From: Rhizobium sp. NLR16a
Lineage (GTDB): Bacteria > Pseudomonadota > Alphaproteobacteria > Rhizobiales > Rhizobiaceae
Direction: 5' to 3'
DNA length: 64,000 nt
NCBI RefSeq assembly: GCF_017948245.1
Contig: NZ_CP072867.1
Coordinates: 372,001-436,000 of the forward strand
Shown here: positions 44,121-52,144 of the stretch, piece after piece
How the letters are laid out: each line of letters begins with the position of its first letter
Position numbering within the stretch: the stretch's first letter is position 1
The notes under the pieces: generated by a model
The model's input: the letters and a program-made list of their open reading frames with translations, nothing else
The model's database searches: none
What the model was told of the DNA's origin: nothing
Made by a program: the position numbers and the translations under genes

Positions 44121-45635
44121 TTATTCCTGGCGCGGGAACCTCTGGCTCTCCTCCAGCACGTTCAGGTCCATGTGGTTGCGCATGTAGCGCTCCGAGGCTT
44201 TCTGCAGCGGCTGATAATCCCAGGGATAATAGGCACCATTGCGCAGCGCGGCATAGACCACCCAGCGGCGCGCCTGGCTTTCGCGCACGGCTGCGTCGAA
44301 ATCGGAAAGGTTCCAGCGCCGGCCGGCCTGTTCGACAAGGCTTGCCAAGGCGTCGGCATGCGCCGGATTTTCCGCCAGGTTCTCGAGCTCGTGGGGGTCG
44401 GCCTCAAGGTCGAACAGCATCGGCGGGTCCTTTTCGCAGAGCGAGAGCTTGTATCGCCCGTCCCTAAGGCAGACGAGCGGCGCTTCGGAACCTTCCGCGG
44501 CATATTCCATCGGCACGGGGCCTCGGCTGCCGCCGCCCTGGGCAAGCGCTGCGAGATCCCAACCCTCGGTCCACGGTCTCAGTGAGGCGATATCGATCCC
44601 GACGAGGCCGGCGAGTGTCGGCGTCACGTCGAGGGTGGAGACGGGCTGGTCGATGCGCTTCGGCTTCCAGCCCGGTGCCGCAATCATCAGCGGAACGCGA
44701 GCCGAACCTTCGAAGAAGTTCATCTTGAACCAGAGACCGCGATCGCCGAGCATGTCGCCATGGTCTGACACGAACAGGATGATCGTGTTGTCGGCCATGC
44801 GGCTGCGTTCCAGCACGTCGAGAATCTCGCCGATCTTCTCGTCGACATAGGAAATGTTGGCGAAATAGCCGCGTCTTGCCCGCCTGATCTGCTCCCGACT
44901 GATGTCGAAAGCATCGTGGTCGCAGGCTCTCATCAGGCGCTGCGAATGTGGGTCCTGCTGTCCATATGCGATCGGCGCGACCGCCGGGTCGAGGGCCGGG
45001 CAATCCTCATAGAGATCCCAGAATTTGCGGCGTGCGACATAGGGATCGTGCGGATGGGTAAAGCTGACGGTCAGGCACCAGGGGCGTTCATCCTGGCCGC
45101 GCGAGAGATCGAAGAGCTTGCGGGTGGCGTGATAGGCGACCTCGTCGTCATACTCCATCTGGTTGGTGATTTCGGCCACGCCGGCGCCGGTGACCGAGCC
45201 GAGATTATGGTACCACCAGTCGATGCGTTCGCCGGGCTTGGTGTAGTCGGGCGTCCAGCCGAAATCGGCCGGATAGATATCCGTCGTCAGGCGCTCTTCG
45301 AAGCCATGCAACTGGTCGGGGCCGACGAAATGCATCTTGCCTGATAGCGCCGTCTGGTATCCGGCCGCGCGCAGATGGTGGGCATAGGTCGGGATGTCGG
45401 AAGCAAATTCGGCCGCATTGTCGTAGACGCGCGTCCGGCTCGGCAATTGCCCGGACATGAAGGAGGCGCGCGCCGGCGCGCAGAGCGGGCTTGCCGTATA
45501 GGTATTGGCGAAGCGTATCGAGCGCTCTGCCAGCGATTTCAGATGCGGCGCGTGAAGAAAATCGGCGGGGCCATCGGGAAAGAAGGTTCCATTCAGCTGA
45601 TCCACCATCAGGATGAGGATATTCGGGCGCGCCAT
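44121..45635 (-). CDS. betC: Choline-sulfatase
   Basis: A 504-residue cytosolic sulfatase that hydrolyses choline-O-sulfate to choline and sulfate. The formylglycine signature is SPLCAPARASFMSG with C52 as the modified residue. Metal ligands are in LMVDQLNG and in VSDHGDMLGDRGLW. The length and C-terminus (the choline-sulfatase C-terminal region WVVYAALRNGAYYPWDYQP) fit BetC well. The partner LysR gene is divergent. In Sinorhizobium betC is part of the betICBA operon; here no betA, betB or betI lies nearby. Confidence 0.92.
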   Translation of the reverse strand: MARPNILILMVDQLNGTFFPDGPADFLHAPHLKSLAERSIRFANTYTASPLCAPARASFMSGQLPSRTRVYDNAAEFASDIPTYAHHLRAAGYQTALSGKMHFVGPDQLHGFEERLTTDIYPADFGWTPDYTKPGERIDWWYHNLGSVTGAGVAEITNQMEYDDEVAYHATRKLFDLSRGQDERPWCLTVSFTHPHDPYVARRKFWDLYEDCPALDPAVAPIAYGQQDPHSQRLMRACDHDAFDISREQIRRARRGYFANISYVDEKIGEILDVLERSRMADNTIILFVSDHGDMLGDRGLWFKMNFFEGSARVPLMIAAPGWKPKRIDQPVSTLDVTPTLAGLVGIDIASLRPWTEGWDLAALAQGGGSRGPVPMEYAAEGSEAPLVCLRDGRYKLSLCEKDPPMLFDLEADPHELENLAENPAHADALASLVEQAGRRWNLSDFDAAVRESQARRWVVYAALRNGAYYPWDYQPLQKASERYMRNHMDLNVLEESQRFPRQE

Positions 45636-45730
45636 TTGAATTGCCTTTTGCTATTTGAAGATTTTATTGAAGCGTCTAATATCGCGCCTGTAAAGGCGGC
45701 TTTTTTCGATATCTGCCCAAAAGGATTTTT

Positions 45731-46639
45731 ATGTCAGAACGGACGCCTGAGCTCGGATGGATGCGCCTCTTCGTCGAGGTGGCGCGGCTCGGGAGCTTTT
45801 CCGCGGCGGCAGCGCTTCTCGGTTTGAGCCAGCCGGCCGTGAGCTATCAGATCCGCCGGCTGGAAGAGCAGTTCGGCGTCAGCCTGCTGCGCCGCCAGCA
45901 TCGTGGCGTCGAACTCACCGCGGAAGGCGAGCGGCTTCTCGAGGTGGCTGCCAAGGCGGTCGGCGACATCGACGCGCTCGCCCGCAGTTTCCGGGTCGAG
46001 GCGCAAAGACCGGTGGTCAGGCTGAGAACCGATTATGCTTTCTCGGCACTTTGGCTGATCCCGCGCATGGATGGCTTTCGCCTTCTGCACCCGGAAACGG
46101 ATATGCAGATCGTCGCGACGCAGCGGCTTGCGGCCGGATTTCGCGACGAGGCGGATGTTGCGGTGGTTTTCGGTACGCGGGCGGAATTCGGCGCCGTCGG
46201 TACGCTTCTGCTGCCGGAAAGGGTCGTGCCTGTCTGCACACGCGGGTTTCTCGATCGCAATGGTCCTTTCGACGATCCGAGGCAGGTTGCCAAGGCGAGG
46301 CTGATCCATCTCGACGCGCCGCTGCCATCGCCCTGGTTCGACTGGCGCGGTTATTTTGCCGAACTTTCCGTCCAGCGTGACATCAATGCCGGCCGCGGCG
46401 ACATCAGTTTCAATACCTATTCGCTCGTTATCCAGGCCGCACTAAGCGAGCAGGGCGTGGCGCTCGGCTGGATCGGCCTCGTCGATACGCTTCTTTCGGC
46501 GCACATGCTGCTGCAAGCCGGCCCGCAGTTGGAGGCGGCCGACCGCGGTTATTGGCTGGTGCCGCCGCAGTCTCCAAATGTCCTCAGCGAGAAGCTCTGC
46601 ACCTGGCTGTCGGATGAGGTAGAGAGAAATGCTGAGTAG
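45731..46639 (+). CDS. LysR-family regulator, probable choline-sulfate utilisation regulator
   Basis: A 302-residue LysR protein. The N-terminal HTH is at about residues 17-45 (GSFSAAAALLGLSQPAVSYQ, then IRRLEEQFGVSLL). The C-terminal periplasmic-binding-like sensor follows from about 90. It is divergent from betC across 95 bp of AT-rich sequence, the classic layout for a LysR activator of the opposite gene. A LysR regulator next to choline-sulfatase is known from other proteobacteria. The coinducer is likely choline-O-sulfate or choline. Confidence 0.86.
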   Translation: MSERTPELGWMRLFVEVARLGSFSAAAALLGLSQPAVSYQIRRLEEQFGVSLLRRQHRGVELTAEGERLLEVAAKAVGDIDALARSFRVEAQRPVVRLRTDYAFSALWLIPRMDGFRLLHPETDMQIVATQRLAAGFRDEADVAVVFGTRAEFGAVGTLLLPERVVPVCTRGFLDRNGPFDDPRQVAKARLIHLDAPLPSPWFDWRGYFAELSVQRDINAGRGDISFNTYSLVIQAALSEQGVALGWIGLVDTLLSAHMLLQAGPQLEAADRGYWLVPPQSPNVLSEKLCTWLSDEVERNAE

Positions 46640-46727
46640 CGGTTGCATTTCTCCACGGGAGAAGCCTTGTCATCGGCGATGCCGATCGACATTGTGGGAT
46701 CGAATTCATGAAGAAGGTGGCTGAAGC

Positions 46728-46925
46728 ATGCGAACGATCGGATATGTCATCGGACTGCTTATGGTCCTGCTCGGCCTGATCTGGATTGGGCAGGGAAGCG
46801 GCTATTTTCCCTATCCGGCCTCCAGTTTCATGATCGCCCAAAAGATCTGGATGCTCTGGGGAGCAATTCTGGCGGCGGCGGGCATCGTCGTGATGGTCAT
46901 CATCTCGCGGCGGCGCAGAGGATAA
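46728..46925 (+). CDS. Small two-helix membrane protein, unknown function
   Basis: A 65-residue protein with two hydrophobic helices (TIGYVIGLLMVLLGLIWIG and IWMLWGAILAAAGIVVMVII) joined by a short GSGYFPYPASSF loop, and a basic end RRRRG that fixes the C-terminus in the cytoplasm. Small proteins of this pattern are common in rhizobia; no function is known to me. A weak purine-rich region precedes the ATG. The next gene, an HpaI-like aldolase, starts 61 bp later and might share its transcript. Confidence 0.68.
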   Translation: MRTIGYVIGLLMVLLGLIWIGQGSGYFPYPASSFMIAQKIWMLWGAILAAAGIVVMVIISRRRRG

Positions 46926-46986
46926 ACTGCTGCCGCCGCTTGGCGGCAATCCGGCCGGAGACGGCCTGTCGAATGAGGAGAATGGC

Positions 46987-47781
46987 ATGAGCGCAGCTGA
47001 AATCGATGGCTTTGCGGACCGGATCAGGAAGCACCAGGGCGGCATGATCTCCGCCTGGGTCGGCATCCCCGACGCCATGCTCGTCAACCACCTGGCGCAG
47101 GAAGCTTTCGATGCCGTCGTGCTGGATATGCAGCATGGCATGTGGGACATGCAGTCGGCGGCAAACGCCGTCGCTCAGACGCGTCTTGCCGGCAAGCCGG
47201 CCATCGCGCGCATTCCCGTCGGCGATTTTGCCTCCGCTTCGCGGCTGCTCGATGCCGGCGCCTCCGGTATCATCGCGCCGATGATCAATTCGGCCGAGGA
47301 CGCGCGAGCCCTGGTCAGGACCACGAAATATCCGCCACTCGGCGAGCGCAGCTGGGGGCCGTCATTGGCGCTGAACCATACCGGTCTGTCGGCTGACGTG
47401 TATCTCAAGAGCGCCAACGAACTCACTGTCGCCATCGCCATGATCGAAACCCGCGCCGCTCTCGACGCGATCGACGGCATTCTCGGCGTCACCGGCATCG
47501 ACGGCATTTTCGTCGGTCCTGCCGATCTTTCGATTGCGCTGTCGAACGGCGACCAGGTGGCGCCGAACGCCGCCGAAATCGACAGCGCCATGCAGCATGC
47601 CGTTGCTCGCTGCCGCGCCCACGGCAAATTCGCCTGCGCCTATGCCGGCGATGGCGAGCGGGCTGGCGAACTGCTGAAGTTCGGCTTCGACCTGGTCATT
47701 GCCGGTGCGGAGACCGTGCAACTGCGCGCCGGCGCCCGCCGTGCGATCAACGCAGCGCGCAGGATCGCTTCCGGCGGCTGA
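46987..47781 (+). CDS. HpcH/HpaI-type class II pyruvate aldolase
   Basis: A 264-residue TIM-barrel aldolase. Motifs of the family are ISAWVGIPDAMLVNHLAQEA, the metal and acid region DAVVLDMQHGMWD, ARIPVGDF, GASGIIAPMINSAEDARA, the Glu of MIETRAALDAIDGI, and GIDGIFVGPADLSIALS. It would cleave a 4-hydroxy-2-keto acid such as 2,4-dihydroxyheptanedioate to pyruvate and an aldehyde. No pathway partner is adjacent, so the substrate remains open. The ATG follows AGGAGAA. Confidence 0.88.
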   Translation: MSAAEIDGFADRIRKHQGGMISAWVGIPDAMLVNHLAQEAFDAVVLDMQHGMWDMQSAANAVAQTRLAGKPAIARIPVGDFASASRLLDAGASGIIAPMINSAEDARALVRTTKYPPLGERSWGPSLALNHTGLSADVYLKSANELTVAIAMIETRAALDAIDGILGVTGIDGIFVGPADLSIALSNGDQVAPNAAEIDSAMQHAVARCRAHGKFACAYAGDGERAGELLKFGFDLVIAGAETVQLRAGARRAINAARRIASGG

Positions 47782-47788
47782 GCTCGTC

Positions 47789-48466
47789 TCAGCGGACCGG
47801 TTTGACCGCCAGCCAGATGACGTGGCGGGCGCCGCGCTTGCGGTTGGCGCGGGTGTTGACGACGTCGACAGAAAAGCCGCTGTCCTTGAGACGCCGTGTG
47901 AAATCCGGATCGGGGCCGGACGACCAGACGGCGAGCACGCCGCCGGGGCGAAGTGCGTCGCGGGTGGCGCGAAGGCCGTTAAAATCGTAGAGCCGGTCAT
48001 TGGATTTGCGGGTCAGCCCGTCCGGGCCGTTGTCGACATCGAGCAGAATCGCGTCATAGCCTGCCTTGCCGGCACGGATCGCCTCGCCGACGTCGCCTTG
48101 ATGGATGCCGACGCGGGGATCGTCGAGACAGCCCTTGAAGACCTCGGCCATCGGCCCGCGCGCCCAGGCGACGACGGCGGGCACGAGTTCGGCGACGGTG
48201 ACGCTGGCATCTTCGGGAAGGACGGCGAGGGCGGCACGCAGGGTAAAGCCCATGCCGAGCCCGCCGATCAAGATTCGGGGCTTCGGATGCGCCGTGATCC
48301 GTTCCCAGGACAGCGTTGCCAGCGCTTCCTCCGAGCCGCTGAGGCGGCTGTTCATCAACTCGTTGGCACCGAGCATGATCGAGAATTCGCTGCCGCGCTG
48401 CTTCAGCCTGAGTTCGCCGTCTTCGCCGGGAATGGTCGCGGAATCGAGCTGAATCCAGGGCAGCAT
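47789..48466 (-). CDS. Spermidine-synthase-like Rossmann methyltransferase-fold protein
   Basis: A 225-residue protein of the spermidine synthase fold but shorter than true SpeE enzymes. The SAM-binding motif is ILIGGLGMGFTLRAALA, followed by VTVAELVPAVVAWAR and YDAILLDVDNGPDGL. The spermidine-synthase N-terminal beta domain is reduced. Function is unknown; relatives are annotated as spermidine synthase-like. It is convergent with the aldolase gene and lies 70 bp after the peptide ABC operon on the same strand, so co-transcription is possible but not required. Confidence 0.78.
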   Translation of the reverse strand: MLPWIQLDSATIPGEDGELRLKQRGSEFSIMLGANELMNSRLSGSEEALATLSWERITAHPKPRILIGGLGMGFTLRAALAVLPEDASVTVAELVPAVVAWARGPMAEVFKGCLDDPRVGIHQGDVGEAIRAGKAGYDAILLDVDNGPDGLTRKSNDRLYDFNGLRATRDALRPGGVLAVWSSGPDPDFTRRLKDSGFSVDVVNTRANRKRGARHVIWLAVKPVR

Positions 48467-48536
48467 GACGGTTTCGCCTCACATGAAAGGAACCGTCCCC
48501 TAGCACAGGGCGAAGAGCGAGGCCAGCAAGCCGGCC

Positions 48537-49436
48537 TCAGATCATCCGCATGAAATGGTTCTGCTCCGCTTCGACGATCTCGTCCTGCGGTGCGGCCGAA
48601 CGACGGCGGATATGTTCCACCTCCTCGGGCATCAAGCGCGCCTTCGGATCGTCGAAGCGGACATCGGGATCGGGCACTGCCGAAAGCAGCAGCCTTGTAT
48701 AGGGATGCAGCGGGTTGTCGATCACCCGAGCGGTGCTGCCCCATTCGACGACCTGGCCGGCATACATCACCGCGATGTCCTCGGCGACGTAACGGGCAGT
48801 GGCGATGTCATGGGTGATGTAGAGCAGACCGAGATTCATCTCCTGCTTCATCTCGTTCAGAAGGTTCAACACGCCCAGGCGCACCGAGACGTCGAGCATC
48901 GAAGTCGGCTCGTCCGCCACGATCACCTCCGGCTTGACGGCGAGGGCGCGTGCAATGTTGACGCGCTGGCGTTGACCGCCGGAGAGTTCATGCGGATATT
49001 TCGGCGCGACAAGATCCGGGTCGAGCCTGACGCGCTGCAAGAGTTCCCGCACCGTCGCATCGATCTCGCTGCGGCGGATATCCGGCCTGTGCAGCTTCAG
49101 CGGCCGCTGTAGATGGTGGGCGATCGTATGCGCCGGGTTCAGCGAGGCGAACGGGTCCTGGAAAATCATCTGCACGGATCTGCGGTAGCGCGCGATCTCG
49201 TCCGCCCCGGCGCCTTCGACCGGGCGGCCCTTATAGAGGATCTGTCCTGCTGTCGGCTGATATTCGCGCATCGCCATGCGGGCGCAAGTGGTCTTGCCGC
49301 TGCCGGATTCGCCGACGAGCGCCAGTGCCCGGCCAGCATGCAGCGAAAAGGAGATCGAGCGGGCGGCATGGACGGCGGATGCGCCGTGGCCGAAGGTTTT
49401 GCTCACTTGGTCCAGGACGAGGATGGTTTCGCTCAT
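48537..49436 (-). CDS. Peptide-type ABC transporter ATPase, OppF/DppF-like
   Basis: A 299-residue nucleotide-binding protein. Walker A is GESGSGKTT (about residues 41-49), the Q-loop lies in MIFQDPFASLNP, the signature is LSGGQRQRVNIARAL and Walker B is VIVADEPTSMLDVS. The oligopeptide-transporter C-terminal extension has NPLHPYTRLLLSAVPDPD. It overlaps the previous ATPase gene by 4 bp and is the last transporter gene of the GNAT-nagZ-ABC operon. Confidence 0.93.
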   Translation of the reverse strand: MSETILVLDQVSKTFGHGASAVHAARSISFSLHAGRALALVGESGSGKTTCARMAMREYQPTAGQILYKGRPVEGAGADEIARYRRSVQMIFQDPFASLNPAHTIAHHLQRPLKLHRPDIRRSEIDATVRELLQRVRLDPDLVAPKYPHELSGGQRQRVNIARALAVKPEVIVADEPTSMLDVSVRLGVLNLLNEMKQEMNLGLLYITHDIATARYVAEDIAVMYAGQVVEWGSTARVIDNPLHPYTRLLLSAVPDPDVRFDDPKARLMPEEVEHIRRRSAAPQDEIVEAEQNHFMRMI

Positions 49437-50236
49437 AGCAGCACGCCTCCATGAAGCGAGGGGAAGGAAGCCCAGAGCTTTTTCGTATAGGCGTGCTGCG
49501 GTGTCTTGTAGATCGCGCCGGCATCGTTCTGCTCGACGAGCCTGCCGCCGAGCATGATGCCGATGCGATCGCAGAACTGCACCATCAACCCGAGATCATG
49601 GGTGATGAAAAGCACCGAGAAGCCGAAGCTGCGGCGCAGTTCGTTGATGCGCTGCAGGATCTCGCGCTGGACGACGACGTCGAGCGCCGTCGTCGGCTCG
49701 TCCATGACGACCAGTTTCGGATCGAGCGCCATGCAGATGGCAATGACGATGCGCTGGCGCATGCCGCCGGAAAACTGGTGCGGGTAGTCGCGCATGCGGT
49801 CCGGCGCGATGTCGACCAGTTTCAGCATCTCGGCGGTGCGCTCGCGGGCCTGCGCGCGGCTCATGTTCTTATGCGTGCGCAGCACGTCATAGAATTGCGT
49901 CTCGACGCGCAGCACCGGGTTCAGCGAATTCATGGCGCTCTGGAAGACCATGGCGACTTCGCGCCAGCGGAAGGCGGCAAGCGCCTGCCGGTCGAGGCCG
50001 AGCACGTCGCGGCCGTCGAGCAGGATGCGGCTCTCCTTGCGGATCAGCGCCGGCGGCCTGTGCAGGCGGCTGATGGCGAAGGCGATGGTGCTCTTGCCGC
50101 AGCCGGATTCGCCGGCGAGGCCGAAAACTTGGCCCGGCGTGACGTCGAAGCTGACGTCGTCGACGGCGCGGAAATCCTTCTCCTCGCCGATATAATCGAT
50201 GGTGAGGTTCCTCACCGAGAGCAGCGGCTGCGTCAC
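49433..50236 (-). CDS. Peptide-type ABC transporter ATPase, OppD/DppD-like
   Basis: A 267-residue nucleotide-binding protein starting with GTG at 50236, which overlaps the upstream permease stop (GTGA). Walker A is GESGCGKST, the signature is FSGGMRQRIVIAICMAL and Walker B is LVVMDEPTTALDV. The frame extends to 50392, but the extra 52 codons overlap the permease and lack family similarity. It is shorter than most OppD proteins because the C-terminal extension ends soon after YKTPQHAYTKKLWASFP. It energises the peptide-type importer with its partner. Confidence 0.9.
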   Translation of the reverse strand: MTQPLLSVRNLTIDYIGEEKDFRAVDDVSFDVTPGQVFGLAGESGCGKSTIAFAISRLHRPPALIRKESRILLDGRDVLGLDRQALAAFRWREVAMVFQSAMNSLNPVLRVETQFYDVLRTHKNMSRAQARERTAEMLKLVDIAPDRMRDYPHQFSGGMRQRIVIAICMALDPKLVVMDEPTTALDVVVQREILQRINELRRSFGFSVLFITHDLGLMVQFCDRIGIMLGGRLVEQNDAGAIYKTPQHAYTKKLWASFPSLHGGVLL

Positions 50237-51111
50237 AGGCGGCCCTCCCCGGAGTGGACGAGCAGCGACCAGCGCTTCAGGTGATTGCCAGTGCGCAGAC
50301 GCGGATTGGCGATCTCGTCGACGGCGAAGTTGAGGAGCGACATGCCGATGCCGAGGAAGGCGAGCGCGAAGCAGGGGGTGAGGATATCCCACCAGGCGCC
50401 GACCGAAAGTGCGGAGGCCTTCTGCGCATTATAGAGCATCGTGCCCCAGGAGATCGCTTTGGGATCGCCGAGCCCCAGGAATTCCAGTGTCGCTTCGGTG
50501 ATAATAGCGAAGATGACGCTGCCGATGAAATTGATGCCGACGATGGATATGACGTTGGGGAAGATCTCGAATGTCATGATGCGCCACTGCGGCTCGCCCA
50601 TCATCTCGGCCGATTTGACGAAATCCTTGTGTTTGACCGAGAGCGTTTCGGCGCGGGTGACGCGTGCGCCCCAGGCCCAGGAAGTGGCGCCGAGGATGAG
50701 GGCGATGACGAGCGGGCTTGCTTGGCCGATGAAGGCTGCGAGCACCAGTAGCAGCGGCAGATTGGGAACGACGAGCACCATGTTGGTGAAGAAGCTGATG
50801 ATTTCGTCCGTCTTGCCGCCGCGATAACCGGAGATGATGCCGAGCGCTGTGCCAACGAGCGTGATCAGCAGCCCGGCGCCGAAGCCAACGGCAAGCGAGG
50901 TGCGGGCGCCGTAGAGCAGGCGGGCGAAGACGTCCTGGCCGATGCGAGTCGTGCCGAGCAGATGGTCGAGCGATGGCGGCTGGTGCGGCCTGCCGGTGCG
51001 GGCGGCCGGATCGTAGTGCGTCAGCAGCGGTGCCGCGATCGCGACGGCGATGATGAGAGCGATGATGACGAGGCCGATCAGCGCCTTGCGGTTTCGCAGC
51101 AGGCTCTTCAT
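50233..51111 (-). CDS. Peptide-type ABC transporter permease, DppC-like
   Basis: A 292-residue inner-membrane permease (BPD_transp_1 with an OppC-type N-terminus: LLRNRKALIGLVIIALIIAV). The EAA loop is visible as GARVTRAETLSVKHKDFVKS AEMMG with the conserved glycine, and WGTMLYNAQKASA is also typical. One base separates it from the DppB-like gene. It forms the channel with that protein. Confidence 0.92.
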   Translation of the reverse strand: MKSLLRNRKALIGLVIIALIIAVAIAAPLLTHYDPAARTGRPHQPPSLDHLLGTTRIGQDVFARLLYGARTSLAVGFGAGLLITLVGTALGIISGYRGGKTDEIISFFTNMVLVVPNLPLLLVLAAFIGQASPLVIALILGATSWAWGARVTRAETLSVKHKDFVKSAEMMGEPQWRIMTFEIFPNVISIVGINFIGSVIFAIITEATLEFLGLGDPKAISWGTMLYNAQKASALSVGAWWDILTPCFALAFLGIGMSLLNFAVDEIANPRLRTGNHLKRWSLLVHSGEGRL

Positions 51112-51112
51112 C

Positions 51113-52090
51113 TCACGCTCCCTTCAGCCGCGGGTCGAGCGAGATATAGCTGACGTCGACGATGAAATTGGCGATCAGCATGGTTGCTGTCATGATCAGG
51201 AGCTGGCCCTGGATGACGGGATAATCGCGGGCGAGGATTGCCTGGTAGAGAATGTTGCCGAGACCGGGATAGTTGTAGACGACCTCGGTCACCAGCGAGC
51301 CGCCGAGGATGGTGCCGATGGCGATGGCAAGGCTGGAGACGGTCGGCAGCAGGGCGTTGCGCGCCGCATACCAGAGCATCACATGCCGGTCGGAGAGGCC
51401 CTTGGCGCGGGCCATGACGATATAGTCCTCGCCGAGCAGGTTGATCATGTTGTTGCGCATGGTGACGGTGAAACCGCCGATCAGCACGGTGCAGAGGGTC
51501 ACCATCGGCAGGATGCCGTGATAGGCGACGCTGCCGATATAGTGCAGGCTGAAGGCCGGATCGAGCGACGGATCGGCGGCATAGCCGTTCGGAAACCAGC
51601 CGAGCGTGAAGCCGAAGATGAAGAGCACGATCAGCGACGTCACGACGGCCGGTACCGAGGTCGCGAAGATCGCGCCGACGGAGACGATGACGTCGAACCT
51701 GCTGCCGCGCCGCCAGGCGGCGAGGATGCCGAGGAAGGTGCCGAGCGCGAAGCTGACGATCGTCGCCGTTCCCATCAGGCCGACGGTCCAGACGAGGGCA
51801 TGGCCGAGAACCGAGGTGACCGGCAACGGGAAATACTTGATCGAGCGGCCGAGATCGCCGGTGAAGATGCTGCCGAGATAGGTGAGATATTGCTGCCAGA
51901 GCGGACCGTCGACGAAGCCGAAGGTCAGCTTCAGCGCCTGCAGGCTTTCCGGCGGCAATTCGGCGCCGGCGCTCGAAAACATGATCTGCACGGGATCGCC
52001 CGGCATCAGACGGGGCAGGAAGAAATTGATCGTCGCTGCCGCGGTGAAGGCTGCCATGTAGAAGACGAGGCGGCGAAGCAGGAAAGCCAT
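51113..52090 (-). CDS. Peptide-type ABC transporter permease, DppB-like
   Basis: A 325-residue inner-membrane permease. The OppB N-terminus is MAFLLRRLVFYMAAFTAAAT, followed by LPRLMPGDPVQIMF. The EAA loop region is NLLGEDYIVMARAKGLSDRH with VMLWYAARNALLPTVSSLAI. The C-terminal ISLDPRLKGA is also typical. It lies 54 bp after the binding-protein gene and 1 bp before the DppC-like gene. Confidence 0.93.
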   Translation of the reverse strand: MAFLLRRLVFYMAAFTAAATINFFLPRLMPGDPVQIMFSSAGAELPPESLQALKLTFGFVDGPLWQQYLTYLGSIFTGDLGRSIKYFPLPVTSVLGHALVWTVGLMGTATIVSFALGTFLGILAAWRRGSRFDVIVSVGAIFATSVPAVVTSLIVLFIFGFTLGWFPNGYAADPSLDPAFSLHYIGSVAYHGILPMVTLCTVLIGGFTVTMRNNMINLLGEDYIVMARAKGLSDRHVMLWYAARNALLPTVSSLAIAIGTILGGSLVTEVVYNYPGLGNILYQAILARDYPVIQGQLLIMTATMLIANFIVDVSYISLDPRLKGA

Positions 52091-52144
52091 GGGGACTCCG
52101 TCGTGAGCGGAGCGGCGTGACGCGCCGCTCCCGAGATCAATGCC

